The notes under the pieces are model-generated. The model had not been told where the DNA came from. It was given only the letters and a program-made list of their open reading frames with translations, and did no database searches. This document shows, one piece after another, positions 22,405-58,607 of a DNA stretch of 64,000 nucleotides. Source of the stretch: Colius striatus (Eukaryota; Chordata; Aves; Coliiformes; Coliidae); contig NC_084760.1 of NCBI RefSeq assembly GCF_028858725.1, positions 65,849,867 to 65,913,866 of the forward strand. The letters are read 5' to 3'. Position numbers and translations under genes: made by a program. The first letter of the stretch is position 1; each line of letters opens with the position of its first letter.

Positions 22405-23345
22405 ATGGCGGCCGGTGCGGCGGCGCTGCCCGAGGAATGGCGGCTCTACCTCCTGCCGATCCGCACCGCCACCTTCCGCAGCTGGCCCTTCACCGAGGGC
22501 TGCGCCTGCACGCCAGAGCGGGTGAGCAGGGGGTTACGGGAGGGGGGCGGGCGCCGGGATTGGGGTCCGGCGGGGCGCTGACGGGCCCTCCCGCTCTCCC
22601 TCTGTCCGCAGATGGCGGCGGCGGGTTTCATCCACTGCCCCAGCGAAAACAGCCCCGACGTAGCGCAGTGCTTCTTCTGCTTCAAGGAGCTGGAGGGCTG
22701 GGAGCCCGACGACGACCCCCTGTGAGTAGCGCGGGGTTCCCCCCGCCCTCCCCCTCGATCGGGGCTGCTGGCGCCCGAGGTACCTGACAGGGAAAGACGG
22801 CAGCGCCTGGCTGGTTGTGAGCGGCTTTTTTTCCTTTTCTTTCCCCTCTTTTCAGGTTGGAACACAAAAAACACTCCGCGGGCTGCGCTTTTCTTTCCCT
22901 TCAGAAAGATCCTACTGACCTGACACTGCAGGAGTTTCTGAAACTGGACAAAAAAAGAATGAAAAATGCAATTGTACGTATACTTTGTCGCCGTGATTTT
23001 TCTTTTCTACAACCCTTTGACGCTGGAAGAGTTATTTAGTTCCTGAGCAGTCTTGGGACTGTTTAGCTGGCCTCTTGGTTCTTTATCCCAGTGTTCCCAA
23101 AGTAGTTTGTTGAATCCTGACTTGTGGAGGATCAGATGGTGTGTGTCCATTCCTCTTTATCGGCCTTTGCCTTATGGGAGGTGTAGTCTGCGTTCCCCTC
23201 AAAGCTGAACAATGCTTAATGCAGTGGTAGACAGTCACGTTATTATTTTGATCCTTTGCAGAAAAAAGGCATTTCTCAGAAGGTGACTGAGGTTGAAGAT
23301 GCAGCCAAGAATGTGCGTCATGAGATAGAGAACATGGCCCCTTAG
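22405..23345 (+). CDS. BIRC5: BIRC5 (survivin), single-BIR inhibitor of apoptosis and chromosomal passenger protein
   Basis: Exons 22405-22521, 22612-22721, 22856-22973 and 23262-23345 (stop TAG), 142 residues as in human. Exons 2 and 3 are 110 and 118 nt, as I recall for human, with intron positions at R|M, within the codon after DDDP, and after KNAI, so this is a true spliced gene and not a retrocopy. The BIR zinc ligands are present: C59 and C62 in CFFC, H79 in HKKH, C86 in GCAF. The EGCACTPER block keeps the Cdk1 site (T36, human T34). The C-terminal part is one long helix. The protein pairs with INCENP and borealin to place Aurora B at centromeres and also blocks cell death. The human Aurora B site T117 aligns with I119, with S120 next to it. 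Start context GCAGCCATGG is strong. Confidence 0.97.
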
Positions 23346-23869
23346 GCTGCTGCAGCTTCTCACTTGCCGGTGACATCTGCCTTGTGTGTCTGCTCTGGCA
23401 CTGCCACTTCAGCTGAATGGCTGTGTTTCCTGGAACTGAACTCTACTTTACTCACCTCAGTCTGTCCAAGAAGTACCTAGGGTTTGATGCACTGCATACA
23501 TCATCTTTTCTGCAGGGATTTTCCTATTCTTCCTGTTGATTTAGTTAAGGATTGCTACTTGTGGTTTTATTTGTTTGGTTGCGTTTATTTTTCCCTTTAA
23601 ACCTATCTGTTTCCATTTTGGAGATGCTGGTATCTCTGGTGCAACAACTTGTGTTCCTTCCAGGAGCTGGCAGGTACTGTCATTTTTATACTGAATATAT
23701 ACCAATGTCTTTGGATACTTTTGGAAAGAAAAAGGGGGAAGGAGCTTTAAAACTCCTTCAGGGATTTAGGATTGTGGGTAATGTGTATTTATACCAAATC
23801 TTAGCATGCTTGGTATCCTTGTAAACTTGTGTTTGTAATTAGCTGCTGCCTCATGTCGATGCATTTATA

Positions 23870-23875
23870 AATAAA
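23870..23875 (+). terminator. BIRC5: Polyadenylation signal of BIRC5 (AATAAA)
   Basis: AATAAA in the context TTTATAAATAAAAGTT, about 525 bp after the BIRC5 stop codon, with T-rich sequence (TTTTCTTGGTTTTC) about 25-45 bases downstream as expected of a cleavage site. Confidence 0.75.
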
Positions 23876-23937
23876 AGTTAAAGGCAAAACAGCAAAGTAA
23901 CTTTTCTTGGTTTTCTAGTGGAAATTAGAACCTGACC

Positions 23938-23943
23938 TTTAAT
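23938..23943 (-). terminator. DZANK1: Candidate polyadenylation signal of DZANK1 (ATTAAA)
   Basis: Minus-strand ATTAAA (CATTAAAGGTCAGG context) about 395 bp after the DZANK1 stop codon. No AATAAA occurs on this strand between the stop and this point. This is the commonest variant signal; use is inferred. Confidence 0.4.
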
Positions 23944-24336
23944 GCAATGAGCTGTACTGAATGCAGTTTTAACTTCCAAATGGGAAACAAGCCAATGGAA
24001 GCACAGCTTGCAGTGCTGCTGCTGAGGTGTCAAACTGTCTTAAGCGGTGTCCATCAGGTCTCCTGAAAATGTCCTTGTTCCTTGGAAGGTTTGCTTGGTC
24101 TCTCTCTTTGCACAAGGTTGAAAAGGAAAAGAAGTCTCTCAGAACAGAGTGCAGTCAGTGAATAATTGTGCTGGGAAGGAACGAAGGAATCTTGTACAAA
24201 CTATTTGGCTGTTAAAGGGACCAAGCTGATGGTGCAGGGCTATGAAGTCTGCAGACAGTATGGGATGCATGCTCTTAGGTGCTGCCAGGCTCAGAGAACC
24301 TCCAGCTCCATCTTGGGGAGAAAAAGGTGGCTGCAG

Positions 24337-48879
<24,543 letters not shown>

Positions 48880-49378
48880 AGGGCACAGCCCACCCCACCT
48901 CACCCCACTCCATCTCTGCCCTACAGCCCGTCCCGCTTCGCTCGGTCCCACTGCACGAGCCTGATCACCACACTGGATCTCGCCCCACAGCCTCACCCAC
49001 CCCACAGCGTCCCACGGCAGACCCCCGCCCGCCCCCGCAACAACCCTTGTACACCCTCAATCCCAGCCCGCAGCCCTGCCCACCCCACGTGACCCCACTC
49101 CACCCCACAGCCTTGCCAACCCCACTCGATCCCTGCTACCGAGCTGCTGCCGACCTCTCTCGATCCTCGGTGCAGAGCCCACCCCGCTCGATCCCCCGCT
49201 GGACTCCTGGTTGCCACAGACGCCTCGGACCGCGCCGCCTCGGCCCTGCCAGCGCGGCCGCCTGCGGGCCCGCGTCCCGCTGCCTGGCAACCGCCGCGCC
49301 CGCCCCCTGCGCGCGTCATCTCCCCGCGCCCCGGCCGCGCTGCTCGTGTCGCGGCTGCCGCTGCGGGCCGGCTGCGCC
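48880..49378. promoter_or_regulatory. CpG-rich, probably bidirectional promoter of DZANK1 and POLR3F
   Basis: GC content and CpG frequency rise sharply from about 48880 and peak at 49200-49400, continuing into POLR3F intron 1. The two genes diverge, with start codons 1.54 kb apart and DZANK1 probably using an upstream non-coding exon here. There is no TATA box near 49350. The 48880-49150 part has a CCCACCCCAC-type degenerate repeat. Long antisense frames here are GC-rich artefacts. Confidence 0.7.
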
Positions 49379-52300
49379 ATGGCGGAGGTGAAAGTGAAGC
49401 CGGAGGTCCCCGACCCTATGGATATAGAGAACAGGTACGGGTCGGGTGGTGTCGGGGTGGGATGTGTGTTGGGGAAAGGGGGTCGTGGAGCTCCCGGATG
49501 CGCTGGGGGTTTGTGGAGGCTGGCAGGGAGGCCAGGGAAGGGTCCCGGGACGGGGGGCGGCAGCGGTGTGGGTAGGGATATGAGGTGAGTGGAGTAGGTA
49601 AGGCGCAGGGCAACAAACCTGTTGGTTTCTAGATTGTATCTTATCAGTATTTGCATTCTCAGACTAGCTAGCAATTCCTTTCCACCGGAACCTTTGTATA
49701 ATGAAACTGTACAGGGAACTCTAAATCGATGTACTTAATAATGAGGGCAACGTAAAAGTAAGATGGTCATTATGGTTGGTGTTGTCCCAAAGAGCAAAGG
49801 TAGTTTGTCCAGCAGTTGCAGAGACAGTAGTTGCTAAGTTCCCTCAATAGATATGGCTGAGAAACATGCTATGGGTTCTTTTCCTTTGAATTGTTCTTTT
49901 CTCTCCTTTCCATTCCAACTCTAATACTGTTTGGTTTTCGTTTTGGATGCAAGAGAGCAGGATTTTAAACTTGCTTTTGACTTTCCCCAGGATTATTGAG
50001 CTGTGTCATCAGTTCCCTCATGGTATCACAGACCAGGTGATTCAGAATGATATGCCTCACATGGAAGCCCAGCAGCGAGCCATGGCGATCAACAGGCTAC
50101 TCTCAATGGTGGGATGTTCTTACCTTCCTCGTGCTACTTCAGCCAGCTCAGAGCACTCTGTACACAGTTTGTATGGTAGCAACCTGGGTAGCAAATTATT
50201 CCCTTTGGATTGATACTTTTAGTTGCCATAAGCACTTTTGGTTGCCAAAGGGAATTTAAACATACCTCAACTCACTCCTTCCATTTATAACACGAAGTTA
50301 CCGTGAAGGTGTTTATCCTTGTGTGTTTCTAGATGAGAACTGAATTAGCTAGAGATAAAAGAGTGGTTGTTATGCCATGCTCTTGTATGTGAAGGTCTTC
50401 TCCAAACCCCTCCCAAAACCCCAAGATATCAGGTAACTGATAAAAAGCAGGTGACACACTTCCAGGGATTTTTTTTGTTGTATCTTCTCTAAATTTCCCA
50501 CCTCATTGGGCATTTTTCTTCACAATATCAAGAGTCGGCCTAAGACATAAGCCAACTACTTCTGCCACTTGTTCAGTAATGGATAGTAGCTGTTTAGTCT
50601 TGTTGGTTCAGTGTGATGTAAACTTGAGTATCAACTAAACGTTTCAAGTTTGTAAAGACCAAGATTCTTTTAGTTTCTTAGGTAGCTGCTTCATGGCCAT
50701 GAAAAATGAGGAGATAAAACAGACTGGGTGGTGTGGTGGAGAAAGCACTGTTGAAAGGGGGTTTTCTCAGAAAGAGGGATGTTGGAAAATACTCAAACCG
50801 AGTGAAGTGTGGTGTTTTGGGTTTTCAGTAACTGAAACTTCTTAGCTTAGACTGTATTAAGGTGGCACTGAAAGTAATCTGATCTCTCTCTTTTTGGTCT
50901 TTCTGTTGTAGACATGGATTTAGCAGCACATTGGATGTGGGATTGTGTACGTAATAACTTTTGAATGGATTGGCCACATTTCACAATAAGGCTTCAAAGA
51001 TAGTTGAGTCTCTAGAATTTGTTTAAAATAGGGTGTGCTTTGGAGTGTGGGGTGTATGTGGAGAGATCTAGTAAGTACCACTGAGCTGTGGTGAGAGCTT
51101 AGACTTCTAAGTGTCATGTACTTCACTTGAGATAAGCTGCAAGTACTTTATCTGTAGAAAAGCGTCAAAGGAGACCATCTTGAGGTGTGAGCTTCAATCA
51201 ACCACGTGATACAAATCTATAAGAAATAAAACTGCGGGGAAAGGATTAGCTGGCAACAGAAGAATGAATGTTAGTTGATGCTCTTGGGCTTGTCTAATTG
51301 CTTGCTTCTTCAAAATAGGAAATAAGAATTTGCCTGGCCTAGGCACAAGTAACAAGGGCAGAACAAGTGCTTTGTGTGTGAGAGATGCCAGTAACTTCTC
51401 TTTGAGAGGCACTGTTAATCCTGGATGGCAGTTTTCCAGCCAGTTTCTTAGTTAAAAAAGAGAACTTTGCTGCTGGAACTCAAATTGTTCCCAGGCTGTG
51501 CAGTAGAGCTCCAAAATAATTTCTGGGTAGCCATGCAAATGAGTGTTTTGGTGGAAAGGGAGAGAAAAGTATACAAGAACTTGGTCTCCCTTGTGGAGTG
51601 GTGAAAGTTAGGAGAAATAATAGGAAGTGCATAAATGTTGTGGGAGGAGATGAGAACAGTATTTGTTATTTTTGATAGCTGATGATAAATGGATACTTAT
51701 AGGGGGAAAAATATCTTCAAGTGTATTACTGTATTTGTAGGGGGAAAAAAATCCTAATGGGTATTATTGTTTCTGGTGGTTAGACATGTTATTTTTCCCT
51801 TTTCTTTATTCAGCTGATGTGAAATAGGTTTTTAAATTTAGAATATTAGAAGATTCTTAGGTTGTTTCAGAACATGGCATATGAAGGAAAGGAAATACAT
51901 TATGCTCATCTCTCTTAGGGGCAACTGGACCTTCTCAGAAGCAATGCGGGTCTGCTATATAGAATCAAAGAGTCTCAAAATGCAAGGTGAGCCTCATGTT
52001 TGCTGGATAAATATATTTGGAACACAGTTCTTTATCTCATTTGCAGCATTGCTGAGAATATACTCAGTGATGTAATACAGATCCTGTAATGTGGGTGTTA
52101 CAGAACATAACTGCTTGTTTCTGGAGGTTATACTTAACTCTCCTGAGCTAAAAAATGTTTTAGGTATAGTGGTTTCTGCTGAACAGAGGGTACCGTAGAA
52201 CTACAGTTCTAACTTGGTAACAGAGTTCCTGGTCCAGATGACAGCAAAGTGATCTGTGCATGCCTAGATGAAGCCCAGCCATACCATCTGCAAACTGTAG

Positions 52301-55300
52301 TTCTGTGGTCTTCCTCACTGCTCGTGTTATGGGGTCAGCAGTCATATGTAGTGCTGTTCCAGGAGGCCATGAGAACTGCTATTTATGCTCTTTGGTTTAT
52401 TAAAATGCATCTTCAAACCATGTCTTGTGGTGCCTGTGTAAATCTGAGTGAAAGATACCTTGACATACTTCTGGAAAGAAATGTCCTTCAAAATGATCTC
52501 CATTGGAGGCTTGTCATCCTCTCTTCCAGATGAGTTCAGGCTTTTTTACACCAGTGGAAAAGCATGTCTTAAGTTGGGAGCAAGCTACTATCTGTTTGTA
52601 CATGTTCCATTTAGAGACAGATTATCCTAAATTATTCTCTGTGCTGTGTCTTGTCACTCCACAGTTGTGTTAATATTGACTTCGAATTCCACGTTGTTAC
52701 AAGTTAAGTGACTCCTTCTTAGTCACTTTTCTTTCCTACTGTGCTCTTTTTTGTACTCTTTACTCTGGCTTCTCACTGGCAAGCTTGGCTTGGTCCAGAG
52801 AGGCTTAGTGTCATGTATTTTATTTGCCAATGGCTGGCCGATTTTTGTATGGTTTTTTTCTTTGCGCATTTTTTTGTCATGGTGCTTGTTTTTAGTTTAA
52901 AACAAATGCTGCCCATTTCAAATTTTGTACCTTTTTAAAATCCTGATGTCTGTCTTATTTTACAGTAAAATGAAAGGCTCTGACAATCAAGAGAAGCTGG
53001 TTTACCAAATTATAGAAGATGCAGGCAACAAAGGTAGTTAAACAATTTACAGTTATGAATGGTACTGTCTTTGTTTACTTATGGAACTTTTCCTGTGCGA
53101 GCTTTTAAATGCTTGTCCAGACAATACAAATATAAAATCTCTAGTCCCCATAAAATCTATAGTCCCCATAGCAGCTCTGTAGCTAATGTTCCATGTGTCC
53201 ACTTTTAAAAAACAAAATAGAAGATGACATATTTTTCTATTAAAATAACAACTTGTCCTGATTATCTTGTGGGAGGGGAGGCTCTTTCAAAGTACTTAGA
53301 ATATGAATTACAAGTTGCCTGTAGGACTGCCAAGCTGAGGAATCTGCAGAACACTCACTGTTTGAAAGAAAATGTGATACCTATGTCTGATTTAAGAGGC
53401 GTTAAATCAGAAACTTCTTTCAAAGCATTTGTTGCACACTATAGTTGAGAGACGGCAGGTAGAACTGGTTGGCATCTTTTTGTTGAGGCAAATACAAGTT
53501 GCCTAAAAATGCAACATTTCTGTGTTGTATTGATGTTGGCAGGGAAATGGGGTCCAGTTGTAAAAGCTCTTGGAGAGGTAAAGGGCAGAAGGACAGTGTT
53601 TGGCTGTGGTATGCCTTTCTTGGTTTTGTCAGTTGTTCTGGTGGGTGTTTTTTGGGTGATTTTGAGTTGGTTTTTTTTTTTTGTGTTCCATTTCCTTCTG
53701 TCCTTTCCCTTCCTTTTGCCAGGAATGGTAGGATCGAGGATACATCCTATGCTTAGCAAGCAAGTTATCCATGTTGTGATGTAACTTGTGAGTGTATACA
53801 GAAACAAGTAATTTCTTCTATCAATTTCTGTTCACCTCTTTGATTTTAAACAGGTATTTGGAGCAGGGACATTAGATACAAAAGTAATTTGCCTTTAACG
53901 GAGATCAACAAGATACTGAAAAACTTGGAAAGCAAGAAACTAATTAAAGCAGTTAAATCTGTGGCAGTGAGTATTTTGTAACTGTTTTTCAACTGTTTCA
54001 AACATTTGCTGCATGCTTGAACAGGGGACTGGGATCAGAGGAACCTGTTCTACCTCCATTTTTCTTACTGACTATGCACCAGTGTTTGGCTTTCTGCCTT
54101 TAGCATGCAAGTTTGAGATGCAACAGATACGAGAGGATATAATGTTTAACTGATTCATAATTAAAAATCTAACTAATAAACACATTGCTATTACTATACA
54201 GTTCTATTGCCTCTCCCACCACTAATTACACACCATTACTATTAAGCTGTAGTTTTAGTTCTCTTTATACTTTATTGCACACAGTTGTTACAGTTCTGTT
54301 ACCCTTCACAAACCTCCTGCACCACTTTCTTCTAATTGGTAGTTCTCTGTGTTTCCATTTTGTCTGTGCTTCCATACCCAAACTTTAGGAGATAAACTTA
54401 GGGAAGAGTCTGCTGGGTCCTGGTCTTTAGGACATAAGGACAAACTTAGGGAAGAGTCTGGTGGTTTTCCCTCCAGGATTCCAGTGGGCTGGTGTCCACA
54501 GGCTGTGTGTACACATCCATGCTCCTGCTGTCTGCAGGTTCTGCCCCCTCTTGTTCTCTGATTTTTGTACCTTATTCTGCTTTTTCATTTGTTACTTTTC
54601 TTTTTCTACCACCGTTAATTTCTTTCTGCACTCAGTCCTCACCCAAACAAGCAACCTGCCCATAATTATTTTTTTCTCCATTGCTCCCAGTGTTGCTGTA
54701 CCACAATTTGAGATTGTTTCAGTATCAGAAATAACAACCTTTTATATGGGATTTCTGGAGATCTTGAAACTTCCTTCAGTTATCTGGTTAATGCTGCATA
54801 CATAAAAAATTTCTAAGAAATGTGATTCTGTTTTGGTCTTGATTCCTCTACTTTGATCCAGAGAATATAGAGAAGCAGTAGCTTTTTCATGTTCTTGTGA
54901 GAGGATGGCTTCATCTAGTTATACAGAGGATGTAATGCTGCTAAAATGGCTTCAAGTGGTTGCTGAGTAATCCTTTGAATAAACATTGTCATGACTACCA
55001 ATAATAGGGCTGAAGCAGCTTTCCCATTCATCCTGTCTGGGCATGGCAGTGGGCTCACTAGCTTCAGGGTTTAATCATGTAAGGATCCTCATATCATCAG
55101 CACACAGGCTGAATCCTGCAGAAACAGATGAAAGTTTCTCTGTGAAGTTGTCTTTGCTATCTTCTAATGATGCTTCCCTGCCCTCCTTTGACAGGAGGGA
55201 GATTAGAGTCAATAGGCCAAAACTGAACTCTGATATCTTCAGTGAGGTTTATTTTGTGTGCATGTTATTAGAAGGATTCTCTCTTTCAACACTCTTATAA

Positions 55301-58048
55301 AATGATTAGGAATCAGAGTGTTCATCTTCTTGTTATATCCATGTTACCTGAGCATCAAATGTGTTAAGGATGGATTGAATCAGTTGTGCCCTGGGTTTTA
55401 GGAGTAAGGAACTCTCTCTTTTGCAGGTATCTTCTTAAAGCTTCCCTTCTTATGGAAAACTTTCAGCTGTGAAGAGCTGTGTGTTTTTTCTCTTTATCAG
55501 GCATCCAAGAAGAAGGTATATATGCTGTATAACCTGCAGCCTGACCGCTCAGTGACTGGTGGGGCCTGGTACAGCGACCAAGACTTTGAGTCTGAATTTG
55601 TGGAGGTTTTAAATCAACAGTGTTTTAAATTTCTCCAGAGCAAGGTGAATCCCACTGCTGAAGTCCCCTTCCGTTTGTTTTGGGTGATTCAAAAAGCTCA
55701 TTCTTTTCTTTATAAAACCAGTGACAGTCAAGGCTTAAGTTTTCCATAAGTGTTGGCCATTGTTACAACTGAATTGTGTTTGTCACAACAAGTGTGATGG
55801 TGTTACATTTTAATAATGCATATTTTCACACCCTGTACAAGGAGGGAAGCTTTCAATCTCCCAGGTCCAATAACAAGCTAGGCAGCCAAGAACACATGAT
55901 CAGAAAACATAGCAAAAGTCACTGTGATCCCTGCAGAGCTCTGAATTTCTGAGAGTGGAAGGTCTGCCTTACACTAGTTTTCTCTAGTGTAACTGCAGGA
56001 GAAGCCTGCTCTGTCATTTAAGTCCTATGCTGATTGCAGTATTTTTGTATTCTATTAAAATGTGTTTTAATTGGCATTAGGTACAGCAGAAATTATATGT
56101 CAAAAAAACCTGCCAGATGCTGGTACTCCTTCATATTAATTAAAATCACTGTGTAAATTTTGTCATACGTAGTGTGAAATTATGTTTGGTTGTGCACTGC
56201 ATTCTCACATGCATCAGTGCTAAGGACACAGCTTTAAATAAAATTCTTGTCCCAGAAGTGGTTTGGAAATCAACTTTTACACTTCAGCTTCTCTGAAACC
56301 GATCTATGAAGCAGGCTCTTGGCAGTGAGTACTGGCTGTAACTCATCTTTGCTTCTTTTCAGGCAGAAGCAGCTCGAGAGAGCAAACAGAACCCCATGAT
56401 ACAGAGGAACAGCTCATTTGCCTCATCCCACGAGGTGTGGAAATACATCTGTGAACTGGGTATCAGTAAGGTAAGAATAGATTTATTTTGCTACTGTCAA
56501 AATTCTCAGTGCATGACTAGCTACAACGGTTGGGTCCTGCAAATTTGGTAAGGATTTGATAAGTGCTTTAGTACCCTACAGACAACTGTATTGGAAGTGG
56601 ATTTTGCTGCTTTATTGCTTTTTGAGGGGGATCATTAATGTGGCATGAGATTCCAGGATAGTTTGTACATGTGGATTTTCCAAGAGTTGTATTAGCGTTC
56701 ACATCCTTGCTGATGGAAACTGATCAAAGTTTTCCTTTAACAGCCTTCACCAGTTCATATTTCATAATTTCAAGTTTCCCTATGTGCTTCAAACGGTTTT
56801 AGGGAAGGAAAAGACCTCCTGCAATTATTGCTCACCATTAATAGGCCTGTCTTTAGCAGTCTTGTCTTCTTTCACAATTGCTTTCCTGTAAAACTGGAAA
56901 CATATTATGCAGTTGAGGTGCACGGGAAAGTTCTTTTTGGTAAGGTAAGGCTAGTGTACTCCAAGAGTGCTTGGCAGGTAAGAGGCATTGGTATTTGCTG
57001 TTCTTTCTGTATCAGCACAACCCCACAAAGAGCCCAGCAAGAGCGGTGCCTTTATCTGGGTTAGGTTAGGAACTGCAAGGATTTGTTACTCACAGTGTTT
57101 GCTTATTTCCTCCTTGCAGGACTTACTGATATACGTCTTTCCTAATATTTGTTTCTTAGGTAGAATTGTCAATGGAAGATATTGAAACCATTTTAAATAC
57201 ATTAATATATGATGGAAAAGTAGAGATGACTATTATTGCTGCAAAGGAGGGGACTGTAGGCAGTGTGGATGGACAGATGAAGCTGTACAGAGCTGTTAGT
57301 CCTCTCATACAACCCACTGGATTAGTCAGGACGCCCTGTGGACTCTGCCCTGTAAGTAACTAATTCTGTGTAGGAATAGGTGCATACATGCAAGTTTTGA
57401 ACACAGTTCTGCAAATGGCCAGATGACACACAGCAAGGTTATGCCCATGAGTGATCCTCTTGGCTTTCTGAGCCAACTGTGCTTATGAGTGTTATGTGTG
57501 ATGCCTTAGTTGTGGTGTGAGAGGTTCTTTAGTTTAGACAAGGATATTTCCCACATCCGGTTTCTTCATTGGACTATTATGTGAAAAAGTGCTGCCAAAC
57601 GTTGCCCATTCCAAATTACATTATTATGTTTTCTGATCCCAAGTTTCTCTATTTGCTTTTGGGTTTTTTTTTTTTTAACAAGCTAACTTAATTCTGTCTA
57701 GCTTTGGTCTCTTCTGCTTGAATTGTAAACTGATATGTAGGAAAAGCTTGCCACTGTGTTTGCATCATTTACTATGGTGGGGTCTGTTTGCTTTGTTTTG
57801 CTCATGTTACTTTTTCTCAGAGCTGCCCTTGGACTTTCTGGATTTTAGCCTCTGTTAGACTACTGCTTTTCTGCTGGGGAAGAAGCAGCAAACATGCAAG
57901 CATGTTACTTCCAGTTAGGTCATGCTTGCTGTATATAATTACTGTGCTGACCCAAGGATTTCTTTTGCAGGTTTTTGATGACTGCCATGAAGGTGGTGAG
58001 ATTTCTCCATCAAACTGTATTTATATGACAGAGTGGCTGGAGTTTTAA
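49379..58048 (+). CDS. POLR3F: POLR3F (RPC6/C34), RNA polymerase III subunit F, 9 exons
   Basis: Exons 49379-49434, 49991-50108, 51919-51986, 52966-53033, 53854-53966, 55501-55644, 56363-56470, 57160-57351 and 57971-58048 (stop TAA); 945 nt, 314 residues against 316 in human, and near identical through the core. All introns GT-AG. The subunit belongs to the RPC3-RPC6-RPC7 subcomplex, which helps open promoter DNA and contacts TFIIIB. Two winged-helix domains fill the N-terminal half (IIELCHQFPHGITDQVIQND; KGIWSRDIRYKSNLPLTEIN). The C-terminal iron-sulphur cysteines C285, C288, C294 and C305 are present (CGLC, DDC, SNC). Start GCGCCATGGCGG sits in the CpG island and gives MAEVKVK as in human. 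The protein acts in the nucleus in tRNA, 5S and U6 synthesis. Confidence 0.97.
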
Positions 58049-58601
58049 AGTGAAAGAAAACTGTAAACTGGATTCATGCTTCACACCTTCCTTTTAAAAA
58101 AGCAGCTTCCTTTTTTAAAAAGTGAACTTCTAAACTTGTGAGCAACTTCAGGACATGAAATGACTTTGTATTTAATGAAACATAGAGAAGCAACATACAG
58201 GTTGCATGAGCAGTCCTTGAAGTGGACTGGAAATTGAGTTGGCACTTAAGGTCAAGGCTGAAGTGGAAATGTAGATCCATTCTTATACCAAAAATTGAAA
58301 AGTGCCAATGAACAGCAATGTGGTGATGCATTGCTTCCAAGGATTGTGTTGAGCACTGCACAGGTGATTATCCTGAATGAGAAAAAAGTCATTAGCTGGT
58401 CAGAAAAACTTGCTAGTGAGTGTTGCTAAGAAGAAGATCCCAAACTGCTGTCAGACTAATGCTGCTGGTGGGTGTTTAAGTCCTAAAGCTGACACTTTTC
58501 TCCCATGACAGCTGCCATCTAATTGAAGACTAAGAATCTGATGTGGGAAAGATCTTGAATATGTCAAACAGAACTTGCTGTTCTTTATTATCTCTCTTAT
58601 C

Positions 58602-58607
58602 ATTAAA
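58602..58607 (+). terminator. POLR3F: Candidate proximal polyadenylation signal of POLR3F (ATTAAA)
   Basis: ATTAAA in CATTAAAATCC, about 555 bp after the stop, followed by GU-rich TGATTTTTGTCATGTACTTC and TGTGCTTTGTTTCC, a good downstream element. A canonical AATAAA lies at 59628-59633 in AAAGAATAAAAAAAAT and could define a longer form. Confidence 0.5.

Larger units (their letters stand above)
23346..24336. other. Convergent 3' region between BIRC5 and DZANK1
   Basis: About 990 bp separate the two stop codons. It should hold the BIRC5 3' UTR (to about 23900) and the DZANK1 3' UTR from the other side. A minus-strand ATTAAA is present as TTTAAT on + at 23938-23943, about 400 bp beyond the DZANK1 stop. 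If both signals are used the transcripts end within about 70 bp of each other. No further gene or repeat is seen. Confidence 0.55.

Noticed and set aside
22266-22787. 173-codon frame through the BIRC5 promoter and exons 1-2
   Set aside because: It runs in the wrong frame for survivin through CpG-rich promoter, intron and exons; GC-rich DNA has few stops.
22405-23345. BIRC5 as a processed retrocopy
   Set aside because: Three introns at the human positions with proper splice sites and an intact frame rule this out.
49057-49674. 205-codon minus-strand frame over the POLR3F promoter
   Set aside because: Low-complexity Pro/Arg/Gly translation of a CpG island, antisense to POLR3F exon 1.
52249-52533. 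94-codon + strand frame in POLR3F intron 3
   Set aside because: No homology recognised and no splice context; the flanking POLR3F exons join in phase without it.
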